Assembly (NCBI GenBank): GCA_050331575.1
Contig: JBHJGS010000066.1
Span: 1 to 58,956, forward strand
Source: JBHJGS01 sp050331575
GTDB taxonomy: Bacteria > Pseudomonadota > Alphaproteobacteria > Sphingomonadales > Rhodothalassiaceae
Direction: 5' to 3'
DNA: 58,956 nucleotides
The notes under the pieces are model-generated. The model did not search any database. It had not been told where the DNA came from and saw only the letters and a list, made by a program, of their open reading frames with translations. Positions 51,151-58,847 of the stretch are shown piece after piece (position 1 is the first letter of the stretch; every line of letters starts with the position of its first letter). The translations under genes and the position numbers were made by a program.

Positions 51151-51555
51151 ATGCGGACCATTCTTTTGACCGGCGCGCTGCTGTTCGGCACCGCTGCCTC
51201 AGCCCACGAAGTGATTCATCAAGACCATGAGCATGACCATGGCCAGGCTTGCGGCCACACCGCCATCGCCCATGACGGCCATGTCGATTATCTGCATGAC
51301 GGGCACTTGCATCATCAGCATCAGAGCCATGTCGACGAGCATGTCATCGCCATCGACGCCAGCAATCCCGCCGCGGAACAGCTGGTCTCACGGGTCGAAG
51401 ACGCCGCCCACGTTCATTCGTTGAGCGACGGCAGCCATCCGATGGTGCAGCATGGCGACCATTTCGACTTCGTTCATAACGGTGCGCTGCATTTCGTGCA
51501 CGGCGATCATGTCGATGATCACGGCCCGGTCACCACGGTGAAGACCGGATCGTAA
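51151..51555 (+). CDS. Histidine-rich exported metal-binding protein
   Basis: A 134-residue protein with a signal peptide (LLTGALLFGTAASA) and 25 histidines, nearly all in the mature part (DHEHDHGQACGH; HLHHQHQSH). It contains two copies of one motif: HDGHVDYLHDGHLH at residues 41-54 and HGDHFDFVHNGALH at 101-114. This composition fits periplasmic binding or buffering of zinc or another divalent metal. It follows the ArsR/SmtB gene on the same strand, 74 bases away, so it is likely controlled by it. No metal pump or ZIP/ABC transporter is in the window. It resembles small His-rich proteins seen beside zinc regulators, without a defined role. Confidence 0.85.
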   Translation: MRTILLTGALLFGTAASAHEVIHQDHEHDHGQACGHTAIAHDGHVDYLHDGHLHHQHQSHVDEHVIAIDASNPAAEQLVSRVEDAAHVHSLSDGSHPMVQHGDHFDFVHNGALHFVHGDHVDDHGPVTTVKTGS

Positions 51556-51598
51556 GCCTTTTGCGCGCCGGGGCGGTCGGCCCGCCCCGGCGTGTCGG

Positions 51599-52450
51599 TC
51601 AAAAGCGGCCGGCCTGATAGTCGGCGATTGCCTCGCGCAGTTCCTGCTGCGTGTTCATGACGAACGGTCCGTGCCAGGCGACCGGTTCGTTCAGCGGTTT
51701 GCCGGCAATGACCAGCGCCTTGCCGCCGTCAGCGCCAGCGCTCACCGATACACTCTCCCCCGCGCCCAAAACGGCCACCGCCTGGTTCGGCACTGCCGTA
51801 GCGGCCACCGACACCGCTCCGTCATAGGCGACCACCAGCGCCTGCCAGTCCGCCGGCAGCGGGTCTTCAAAGCGGCCATCCGGGTCCAGATGCACATCTA
51901 GATACAAGGGAGCGGTTGGCACATCGGTGACCGCGCCGGTGACGCCACGCCCGGTGGTGCCGGTGATCACCTTGGCCGTGGCACCCTCGCGCCTATCGCG
52001 GGGGATCGCGGCGTCGCCCACCTCCTGATAGCCCGGCGCCCGACGTTTCTGCGCCGCCGGCAGATTGACCCACAGCTGAAAGCCCCACATCAGGCCGTCT
52101 TCCTGCTCGGGCATCTCTTCATGGATGATGCCGCGCCCGGCGGTCATCCATTGCACGCCGCCGGGTTCGATGACGCCTTCATTGCCCTGATTGTCGCGGT
52201 GGCGCATGCGTCCGGCAATCATATAGGTTACGGTCTCAAAGCCGCGATGCGGGTGTGCCGGAAAGCCCGCGATATAGTCGCCGGGATTGTCGGAGCGAAA
52301 GGCATCCAGCATCAAGAAGGGGTCGGCGGTGTGCAGATCCGGCTGGCCGATCAGCCGGGTCAGCTTCACGCCGGCGCCGTCGGAGGCGGCCCGGCCGCGC
52401 ACGATTTGCGCCACCGGCCGCGGGGTTGATGTCAAAAGCGGCTGCTGCAT
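51599..52450 (-). CDS. Pirin family protein
   Basis: A 283-residue bicupin. The N-terminal cupin has the metal ligands in FPAHPHRGFETVTYMI and GRGIIHEEMPE, in the pirin pattern H-x-H...H-x-E. Bacterial pirins include quercetin dioxygenases (YhhW) and redox sensors; which applies here is unknown. The C-terminal cupin ends in MNTQQELREAIADYQAGRF, a pirin hallmark. AAGGAC lies close before the ATG. It is convergent with the His-rich gene and divergent from the TonB2-type operon. Confidence 0.93.
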   Translation of the reverse strand: MQQPLLTSTPRPVAQIVRGRAASDGAGVKLTRLIGQPDLHTADPFLMLDAFRSDNPGDYIAGFPAHPHRGFETVTYMIAGRMRHRDNQGNEGVIEPGGVQWMTAGRGIIHEEMPEQEDGLMWGFQLWVNLPAAQKRRAPGYQEVGDAAIPRDRREGATAKVITGTTGRGVTGAVTDVPTAPLYLDVHLDPDGRFEDPLPADWQALVVAYDGAVSVAATAVPNQAVAVLGAGESVSVSAGADGGKALVIAGKPLNEPVAWHGPFVMNTQQELREAIADYQAGRF

Positions 52451-52634
52451 GTCCTTAACCTTTCATTAGGCTGCACTTTAGAGCTACTATCGAGATCGGA
52501 TGTGGCGTGCCAGCCGGCGGCGGCCAAGGGTTGGATCGCGAAAAGCACTGTTTCCAGATCCGCGCTGCGGGTATAGGCAGCGCATGCAACAAAGAGCCGG
52601 CAGCGAGCGTTTGCGCCGGGGCCGGAGCGGGTTT

Positions 52635-53432
52635 ATGTTCGGGGGACGAACGGTGAGATTATGGATTGTGGCGGGCGTGATCGGCGCGTCCGCGGCGGTG
52701 GCGCAGCCGGCGCAAACGCCTGAACCGGCCGAGCCGGTGAAGCTGGAGCGCGCGTTGCAGCTCCGCCTGGCCGCCAACCAGGATGCGCGCGAGGCGCAGG
52801 CGCGCATCGACCGACTGGATGACGAGACCCAGCAGCTTGTTGAGCGCTACCGCCGGACCCTGTCCGAGATTGAAGCGTCGCAGCGCTATGTCGCGCAGAT
52901 CGAGCGGCTGATCGCCGATCAGGAAGACGAGATTGAGTCCTATGAGGACCGGCTGGAGCGGGTCGGCCGCACCCAGCGCGAGATCATCCCCTTGATGCTG
53001 GACATGATCGACCATCTGGAGCGGTTCATCGAGGCGGACATGCCGTTCTTGATCGAAAAGCGCCGCGAACGCGTCGACACCCTGCGCTACGCCATGGACC
53101 AGGCGGACATTCCGACCGCTGAGAAGACGCGTCTGGTGCTGCAGGCCTATCGTATCGAAGCCGATTACGGCACCAGCCTGGAGGCCTATCGCGATACCCT
53201 GCCGGATGATCCGGACAAGCGGGTGGAATTCCTGCGGATTGGCCGAGTGGCGCTGGTCTATCGCACGCCGGACGGGCGCGAAGCCGCGGTGTGGGACCGA
53301 GACGGCAAGGCCTGGCGGCCGCTGGACCAGAGCTTCCAGCGCCAGCTGGACGAGGCCTTCAAGATCGCCCGCCAGCAGGCCGCCCCAGACCTGCTGGTAC
53401 TGCCGATGCCGACACCGGAGGGCGCGCAATGA
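52635..53432 (+). CDS. DUF3450 family periplasmic coiled-coil protein
   Basis: The first gene of the TonB2-type operon. From the ATG at 52635 the product has about 265 residues; a GTG at 52653 with GGGGGA ahead is an alternative, and the open frame extends 45 codons upstream into unlikely sequence. A signal peptide (LWIVAGVIGASAAVAQ) is followed by a long coiled coil (AQARIDRLDDETQQLVERYRR, then YVAQIERLIADQEDEIESYEDRLERV) and a C-terminal globular part with GRVALVYRTPDGREAAVWD. DUF3450 proteins commonly precede ttpC-exbB2-exbD2-tonB2 clusters. The stop overlaps the next ATG (ATGA). Confidence 0.9.
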   Translation: MFGGRTVRLWIVAGVIGASAAVAQPAQTPEPAEPVKLERALQLRLAANQDAREAQARIDRLDDETQQLVERYRRTLSEIEASQRYVAQIERLIADQEDEIESYEDRLERVGRTQREIIPLMLDMIDHLERFIEADMPFLIEKRRERVDTLRYAMDQADIPTAEKTRLVLQAYRIEADYGTSLEAYRDTLPDDPDKRVEFLRIGRVALVYRTPDGREAAVWDRDGKAWRPLDQSFQRQLDEAFKIARQQAAPDLLVLPMPTPEGAQ

Positions 53433-54838
53433 GACATTTGATGCTCTGCTTGGCGCTGGCGGGTTGGCCAGCTTTGGCACAGGAGGAGGCGGCCCAGCCG
53501 GCCGACCAAGTGGAAGACAGCCGCGCGGCCGATCCCGCACAGACGCTCCAGGGCCTGATCGAGGCGATCGAACAGGGCCGGGCGCGGGAGAGCGCGGAGA
53601 ATCGGGCCCGGGTTCAGGATTTTACCGAACGCCGCAACGAACAGGCGCAGCTGCTGCAGCAGGCAGAACAGCGTCTGGCCGATCTGAAGGCCCGCGCCGA
53701 AGCGCTGGAGGAGCAGTTCACCGAGAATGAGCTGTCGCTGGAACGCTATGCCGATCTGCTGCGCCAGCGCACCGGCAGCTTTGGCGAGCTGTTCGGCGTG
53801 CTGCGCGAGGCCTCCGGCGAATTGGCCAACCAGTTGGACGCCTCGCCGGTGAACGCCCAATTGGGCGGCGAGCGGGTGGCGTTTCTGCAGGCCATGGCTG
53901 AGGAGGACCGGATTCCCACCCTTGAGGAGTTGGAGCGGCTGTGGCTGGAAGTCATGCGCGAGACCGTGCAATTGGGCCGCGTCGTCACCTTCACCGCACC
54001 GGTGGTGCGGCCGTCCGGTGAGACCGACTCAGTCGGCGTCACCCGCATCGGCCCCTTCACCCTGCTCGATGACGATCTGTTTTTAGAATATTTGCCTCAG
54101 GAGCAGGCGTTTCAGGAGCTGCCGCGGCAGCCCGCCGGCCGCTACCGCGCGGTCAGCGATCGGTTTCAGCAGGCCGACGGCAGCTTTGCGCCAGCCGTGA
54201 TCGACCCCTCGCGCGGGGCCATCCTGTCCGCGGTGGTGCAGGCGCCGGACCTGCGCGAGCGGCTGGCCCAGGCCGGGCCGATCGGCGTGATCATCCTATC
54301 GCTGGCGGGCATCGGCGTGATCATCGTGGTGGAGCGACTGATCACCTTGAGCCTCGTTGGCATCAAGATCCGACGCCAGCGCAAATCTCAGACGCTGAAG
54401 GCCAATAATCCCCTGGGCCGGGTCTTGAAGGTGGCACCGGACAATCCCAATGAATCCGAAGCGGTGTTGGAACGGCTGCTGGAGGAGCAGATCATGACCG
54501 AGCGGGTGCGTCTGGAACGCGGCCTGCCGCTGGTCAAGGTGCTGGTCGCCGCTGCGCCGCTGCTGGGGCTGTTGGGCACCGTAACCGGCATGATCGGCAC
54601 GTTTGAGGTGATGTCGCTGTTCGGCGCGGGCAATCCCCAGCTGATGGCCGGCGGCATTTCCCAGGCGCTGATCACCACCGCCCTGGGGCTGGTGGCGGCG
54701 ATCCCGTTGCTGTTGCTGCACAGTCTGGCCAAGAGCCAGTCCGACTCGCTGGTGGAGATTTTGAGCGAACAGGCCGCCGGCTTGATGGTGGAGCGCAGCC
54801 GGGGCACGGACCGGAGCCTGGCCTATGCCGCTGAGTGA
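53429..54838 (+). CDS. TtpC-like MotA/TolQ/ExbB protein
   Basis: A 469-residue protein with a signal peptide (LMLCLALAGWPALAQ), a periplasmic coiled-coil domain to about residue 270, and a C-terminal MotA/TolQ/ExbB channel domain. The latter has helices at about 283-305 (GVIILSLAGIGVIIVVERLI), then VLVAAAPLLGLLGTVTGMIGTFEVM and ISQALITTALGLVAAIPLLLL. Long ExbB-like proteins of this design are called TtpC in Vibrio, where they are needed for TonB2-dependent iron uptake. The start overlaps the DUF3450 stop by four bases and the stop overlaps the exbB start. Confidence 0.92.
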   Translation: MRHLMLCLALAGWPALAQEEAAQPADQVEDSRAADPAQTLQGLIEAIEQGRARESAENRARVQDFTERRNEQAQLLQQAEQRLADLKARAEALEEQFTENELSLERYADLLRQRTGSFGELFGVLREASGELANQLDASPVNAQLGGERVAFLQAMAEEDRIPTLEELERLWLEVMRETVQLGRVVTFTAPVVRPSGETDSVGVTRIGPFTLLDDDLFLEYLPQEQAFQELPRQPAGRYRAVSDRFQQADGSFAPAVIDPSRGAILSAVVQAPDLRERLAQAGPIGVIILSLAGIGVIIVVERLITLSLVGIKIRRQRKSQTLKANNPLGRVLKVAPDNPNESEAVLERLLEEQIMTERVRLERGLPLVKVLVAAAPLLGLLGTVTGMIGTFEVMSLFGAGNPQLMAGGISQALITTALGLVAAIPLLLLHSLAKSQSDSLVEILSEQAAGLMVERSRGTDRSLAYAAE

Positions 54839-55343
54839 CTTTCTGCTCGACGCGCAGATCTTCTTCGGCCGCGGCGGCTGGCCCTTAGTGCTGATTATTC
54901 TGGCCGCCTGGCTGATGTGGGTGATGATCTTCGCCCGGCTGTGGTTCTTTACCGTGGAGGAGCCGCGGCTGTACCGAGCCTTGCATCAGCGCTGGGCACC
55001 GTGGATGGGCCAGGAGAGCTGGGGCACGGAAAAGATCCGTCGGCAGCTGCTGTCTGAGCATCGTCAGGCGACCCGGCGCTTATTGCGTCCGATTGCAACA
55101 CTGGTGAAAATCAGTCCGCTTCTGGGACTGCTGGGCACCGTGCTGGGCATGATTGAAGTGTTCGAGGTGATGGCGATCCAAGGCAGCGGCAATGTCCGCG
55201 CCATGGCCGCGGGCATTTCCAAGGCAACGCTGACCACCATGGCGGGCATGGTGGCGGCGATTTCCGGGCTGGTGGTCTCCGCGCAGCTGAACAGGCGCGC
55301 GGCCAAGGCGGAGCAGCGCATCTTGAAGGCATTTGAAGCATGA
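54825..55343 (+). CDS. exbB: ExbB2-like MotA/TolQ/ExbB proton channel protein
   Basis: A 172-residue short ExbB, typical of TonB2 systems. Three helices are visible: about 20-42 (PLVLIILAAWLMWVMIFARL), 95-115 (KISPLLGLLGTVLGMIEVFEVM) and 130-155 (ISKATLTTMAGMVAAISGLVVSAQL). The ATG lies 14 bases inside the end of ttpC. The protein normally forms a pentamer around an ExbD dimer and uses the proton gradient to energise TonB. The next gene is tonB, with no exbD in between. Confidence 0.93.
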   Translation: MPLSDFLLDAQIFFGRGGWPLVLIILAAWLMWVMIFARLWFFTVEEPRLYRALHQRWAPWMGQESWGTEKIRRQLLSEHRQATRRLLRPIATLVKISPLLGLLGTVLGMIEVFEVMAIQGSGNVRAMAAGISKATLTTMAGMVAAISGLVVSAQLNRRAAKAEQRILKAFEA

Positions 55344-56026
55344 CGCGGGTGACCTCACCATTTCTTTCTGTGTTGCTGGCCAGCGTCCTGGTCACCGGCC
55401 TGGTTTGGCTGATGATCACGCTGATCCAGCAGGGCGAGGCGGCGCTGGACACGACCGCCCGTAAGCCCACCATGATCTTGTTCTCCAATACCGTCGAAGA
55501 GAAGGCCGCGGCCGCCCGGGTGCGCCGCCTGCCCCAGCCGCCGAAGCCCAATACCGATCCGGTGGCTGATGCTGACGTGGTCGAGGCGGTCAGCGCACAA
55601 GAGGCGCTGGCGGTGATGCCTGACCTGTTGGCCAATCTGGAGGGCGGCTCTGGCCCGCGCATCGCCGGCAGCTTTAGAGCCGGCCGTGGCGTGCTTTTGG
55701 GCTCGGCCGATCTGTCGGTGGGGCCGGACCAGAATCGCGGGATGACGCCGCTGGTCCGGGTGGCGCCGATGTATCCGCTGGCCGCGCGCATGCGCAAGGT
55801 CGAGGGCTCGGTGATCGTGGAGTTCGACATCACCGCGGAGGGCCATACCGCCAATGCCAAGGTGGTCAGCGCCGAGCCGCCGGGCTTCTTTGAGAAAGCC
55901 GCGCTGGATGCCATCGCCAAATGGCGCTACCGGCCGCGGATGATCGATGGTCAGGCAGTGCCGGTGTCGAACATCTATGTCAGCCTGGCCTTCAAGCAAC
56001 AGACCCAGGGGACCCAAGCGGAATGA
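55340..56026 (+). CDS. tonB: TonB2-type energy transducer
   Basis: A 228-residue TonB with an N-terminal membrane anchor (LSVLLASVLVTGLVWLMITLI), a short proline stretch (RRLPQPPKPNTDP) and a C-terminal TonB domain: PLVRVAPMYPLAARMRKVEGSV, VEFDITAEGHTANAKVVSAEPPGFFEKAALDAI and KWRYRPRMIDGQ. The helix lacks the SxxxH pattern of E. coli TonB1, as is usual for TonB2. It starts on the exbB stop (ATGA). The likely clients are TonB-dependent receptors such as those at 33.8 and 44.5 kb. Confidence 0.94.
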   Translation: MTRVTSPFLSVLLASVLVTGLVWLMITLIQQGEAALDTTARKPTMILFSNTVEEKAAAARVRRLPQPPKPNTDPVADADVVEAVSAQEALAVMPDLLANLEGGSGPRIAGSFRAGRGVLLGSADLSVGPDQNRGMTPLVRVAPMYPLAARMRKVEGSVIVEFDITAEGHTANAKVVSAEPPGFFEKAALDAIAKWRYRPRMIDGQAVPVSNIYVSLAFKQQTQGTQAE

Positions 56027-57237
56027 TCCGGCCGATCCTGATCGCGATCCTGCTGCATGCCTTACTGCAAGCGTCACTGGCTGTGGTGGCCCAGCCCAAG
56101 CAGCAGACCGACAATTTCCTCAGCCCGGACGTCTATAAGACGATGGAGGAAATCCACGCGCTGATCGACACACAAGCCTATGATGAGGCGGAACGGCAGC
56201 TGACCCGCCTGTTCGAGAAGCGTCGGCTCAGCACGTTCGAGCGCGCCATGGTCTGGCGCACCCGCGGCTATATCGGCGTTCAGCAGGATGATTATGACCG
56301 CGCCATCGAGGCGTTCGAGACCGCCTTGGCGCTGGAGGTGATCGAGCCGGAGGCGGCCAATGAGATGCGCTTCAATATCGGCCAGCTGCATATGGCCCAG
56401 GACCGCATCGCCGCGGCCCTGCCGTGGCTGGAACAGTGGCGCGAGGCGGCCGCCTATCCCACCGGCCAGGCGCTGATGACGCTGGCCTCGGCCTATGCCC
56501 AGTTGGACCGCAACGAAGAGGCGTTGGACGCGGCCTTATCGGCGATCAATGTGGCGCCGCCGGGCTATGCCGACTGGTACAATTTTGCCGCGGCGATGCA
56601 AATGTTCCTGGACCGTTACGACCAGGCGACCGACTTGCTGCAGCGCGCCGTGCTGTTGTTTCCGGAAGAAAAAGAGCTGTGGGTCCGCTTGGCGTCTGCC
56701 TATGTGGAGATGGAGCAGACCGATAAGGCGCTGGCGGTGGCGCAACTGGCAGCGGAGCAGGGGCTGTGGCGCGAGGGCGACCAGCGCAAATTCCTAGCCC
56801 AGCTCTATCTGAATGTCGACTTGCCCTATCCTGGCGCGGAAACGCTGGACGACGCCTTCGAGGCTGGCTTGCTAAAGCGCACCGCGGAGGATCTGGAGCT
56901 CTTGTCCAGCGCATGGCTGATGGCGCGCGAACGGACCGAGGCGCTGCCGGCGCTGCAGACCGCAGCCGAAGCGGCAGAGGATGGCGAGCTGTTTTATCGC
57001 TTGGGGCAATATCAGCTGGCGGACGAGAATTGGGACGCAGCCATTGAGAGTTTCCAGGCCGCGCTCAACAAGGGCGGGCTGGACAAGCCGGCGCGCGTGC
57101 ACATGGCCCTGGGCATCGCGCTGACCGAGGTGAAGAACTATGAGGCCGCACGCAAGGCGTTTCGCGCCGCGGCGCGCGATCCGGAAACCGCGCGGGAGGC
57201 GCGCACCTGGCTTGCGGATTTGAGCAACCGCAGCTGA
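56023..57237 (+). CDS. Exported TPR protein of the TonB2-type operon
   Basis: A 404-residue protein whose ATG overlaps the tonB stop (ATGA). It has a signal peptide (ILIAILLHALLQASLAVVAQ) and at least six tetratricopeptide-type helical repeats, such as VWRTRGYIGVQQDDYDRAIEAFETALAL, QALMTLASAYAQLDRNEEALDAAL and LFYRLGQYQLADENWDAAIESFQAALNK. TPR genes commonly close TonB2 clusters; in Vibrio the equivalent contributes to TonB2 function. It is presumably periplasmic. The sirtuin gene begins three bases after the stop, so it may share the transcript. Confidence 0.9.
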   Translation: MIRPILIAILLHALLQASLAVVAQPKQQTDNFLSPDVYKTMEEIHALIDTQAYDEAERQLTRLFEKRRLSTFERAMVWRTRGYIGVQQDDYDRAIEAFETALALEVIEPEAANEMRFNIGQLHMAQDRIAAALPWLEQWREAAAYPTGQALMTLASAYAQLDRNEEALDAALSAINVAPPGYADWYNFAAAMQMFLDRYDQATDLLQRAVLLFPEEKELWVRLASAYVEMEQTDKALAVAQLAAEQGLWREGDQRKFLAQLYLNVDLPYPGAETLDDAFEAGLLKRTAEDLELLSSAWLMARERTEALPALQTAAEAAEDGELFYRLGQYQLADENWDAAIESFQAALNKGGLDKPARVHMALGIALTEVKNYEAARKAFRAAARDPETAREARTWLADLSNRS

Positions 57238-57243
57238 AGCGTG

Positions 57244-57948
57244 ATGCCGCGCTACCGCAATATCGTCATCCTCACCGGGGCGGGCATCTCCGCGGAAAGC
57301 GGCCTGTCCACGTTTCGCGACGAAGGCGGGCTCTGGGCTCAGCATCGCATTGAGGATGTCGCCACGCCGGAGGGCTTCGCGCGCGATCCTGACTTGGTGC
57401 AGAATTTCTACAATCTGCGCCGGCGTGAGCTTGGCCGCTGCCAGCCCAATGCCGCACACAAAGCCTTGGCGCGGCTGGCCCAGGACCTGGACGGCCGGGT
57501 GACCCTGATCACCCAGAATGTCGACAATCTGCACGAGGCGGCCGGCAGCCCGGAGGTCTGGCACATGCATGGCGAACTGCTGAAGGCCCGCTGTCTGCGC
57601 TGCCACGCCGTGTCGGACTGGGCGGAGGATATCCGCCAGGCCAGCCGCTGCCCCGCGTGCCAGATCGGCGCCCTGCGCCCGCATGTGGTTTGGTTCGGCG
57701 AGATCCCGCTTTATCTGGACCGGATCGAGGAACGCCTGATCGAGGCCGATCTGTTCTTGTCGATCGGAACGTCCGGCGCGGTCTATCCCGCCGCCGGCTT
57801 CGTCCGCCTGGCCCGCGCGCACGGCACGGCGCACACCGTGGAACTCAATCTTGAGGAAAGCGACGGCGCCTGGGCCTTCCACGAAGGCCGCTACGGCCGG
57901 GCCGGCGAGGTGGTGCCGGCGTTTGTGGAAGACGTCTTGAAGGGGTGA
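57244..57948 (+). CDS. cobB: NAD-dependent protein deacylase, sirtuin (CobB type)
   Basis: A class III-like Sir2 protein of 234 residues from the ATG at 57244; a GTG one codon earlier is possible. It removes acyl groups from lysines using NAD. GAGIS opens the NAD pocket, TQNVDNLH follows, and the catalytic His lies in WHMHGEL. Four zinc cysteines are in CLRC and CPAC. Tyr-x-x-Arg in FYNLRRRELG is the motif that favours succinyl and malonyl lysine. It directly follows the TPR gene and is probably in the same transcript, without obvious functional linkage. Confidence 0.95.
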   Translation: MPRYRNIVILTGAGISAESGLSTFRDEGGLWAQHRIEDVATPEGFARDPDLVQNFYNLRRRELGRCQPNAAHKALARLAQDLDGRVTLITQNVDNLHEAAGSPEVWHMHGELLKARCLRCHAVSDWAEDIRQASRCPACQIGALRPHVVWFGEIPLYLDRIEERLIEADLFLSIGTSGAVYPAAGFVRLARAHGTAHTVELNLEESDGAWAFHEGRYGRAGEVVPAFVEDVLKG

Positions 57949-58023
57949 CCGGGAAACCGGGCAAGGGCCGCTCCACCCCTCCCAAGGGGGACCCCTGCCA
58001 TCCGCTCCCCTCTCCAATCCCCG

Positions 58024-58047
58024 CTCATCCCGGGCTTGACCCGGGAC
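58024..58047. repeat. Single REP-like hairpin
   Basis: CTCATCCCGGG-CTTGA-CCCGGGA, a perfect 6-bp GC hairpin in the form of the TCATCCCGGGCTTGACCCGG repeats common in alphaproteobacterial intergenic DNA. It precedes the larger repeat cluster. Confidence 0.6.
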
Positions 58048-58095
58048 CTCCCGCACCGCCGCACCGCCGCCCGCAAGCAGGAGCAGCTCTCCGAT

Positions 58096-58186
58096 CCCGT
58101 CACCCGCCGGCTTGACCGGCGGGTCCATGTCTCAAGCGACGAGACAGCGGCACCATGGGTTCGCCGGTCGAGCCGGCGAATGACGG
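58096..58186 (+). repeat. Composite repeat element, copy A
   Basis: Two GC hairpins face outward: CCCGCCGG-CTTGA-CCGGCGGG near 58103 and TTCGCCGG-TCGAG-CCGGCGAA near 58160, each bordered by a GTCA/TGAC-type end. Between them lies a conserved linker with its own dyad, TGTCTC-AAGCGAC-GAGACA. The unit is built like a BIME. Confidence 0.85.
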
Positions 58187-58288
58187 GCTTGGGGAGCGGG
58201 CTCGGCGCGTGTTTGTGAGGGCGGCTGACCGCGATGCAGCCCTGCGATCGCGCTGCAGTACAGCGGCAAGCAGGAGCAGCCCTTTAAT

Positions 58289-58380
58289 CCCGTCACCCGC
58301 CGGCTTGAGCGGCGGGTCCATGTCTCAAGCGACGAGACAGCGGCACCATGGGTTCGCCGGTCGAGCCGGCGAATGACGGG
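58289..58380 (+). repeat. Composite repeat element, copy B
   Basis: Nearly identical to copy A, 193 bases downstream and in the same orientation. The similarity continues into the following spacer (GCGTGTTTGT and GCGATGCAGCC), so the tandem repeat is about 140 bases long. Confidence 0.85.
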
Positions 58381-58441
58381 CTTGGGGAGCGGGATTGGCG
58401 CGTGTTTGTCAGGGCGGTTGACGGCGATGCAGCCGTTTGTT

Positions 58442-58535
58442 CCCGTCACCCGCCGGCTTGACCCGCCGGTCTATGTCTCAAGCGACGAGACAGCGGCACC
58501 ATCGGTTCGCCCGTCGACCCCGCCCATGCCGGCGG
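58442..58535 (+). repeat. Composite repeat element, copy C (degraded)
   Basis: The left hairpin and the TGTCTC linker are kept, but the left hairpin's arm and the right hairpin are mutated. It lies 153 bases after copy B. Confidence 0.75.
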
Positions 58536-58609
58536 TTCACGCCAACAACCGGCTCCTTCCCGGTCAACCGCCTTTACAAAATCGCGCCAATACGCCTCCC
58601 AAAGCCGTT

Positions 58610-58820
58610 CATTCGCCGGCTCGACCGGCGAACCCATGGTGCCGCTGTCTCGTCGCTTGAGACATGGACCCGCCGCTCAAGCCGGCGGGTGACGGGATTA
58701 AAGGGCTGCTCCTGCTTCCAGCCGGCCGGTAAAGCGATCAAAGGGCTGCTCCTGCTTGCCGCTGTACTGTAGCGCGATCGCAGGGCTGCATCGCGGTCAG
58801 CCGCCCTCACAAACACGCGC
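58610..58820 (-). repeat. Composite repeat element, copy D (inverted) with flank
   Basis: The reverse complement of this stretch matches 58206-58374, flank plus copy B, except for a 41-base insertion that duplicates AAGGGCTGCTCCTGCTT (58700 and 58740). It makes a large inverted repeat with arms of about 170 bases. The whole 57949-58847 interval holds no gene. Confidence 0.85.
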
Positions 58821-58847
58821 ATATGATCACGGGCGAGTCGGGTGCCC

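Noticed and set aside
57949..58847. CRISPR array from the regular repeats
   Set aside because: Repeat units are long, palindromic, unevenly spaced (193 and 153 bases), one is inverted, and flanks are also repeated; there are no unique short spacers or cas genes.
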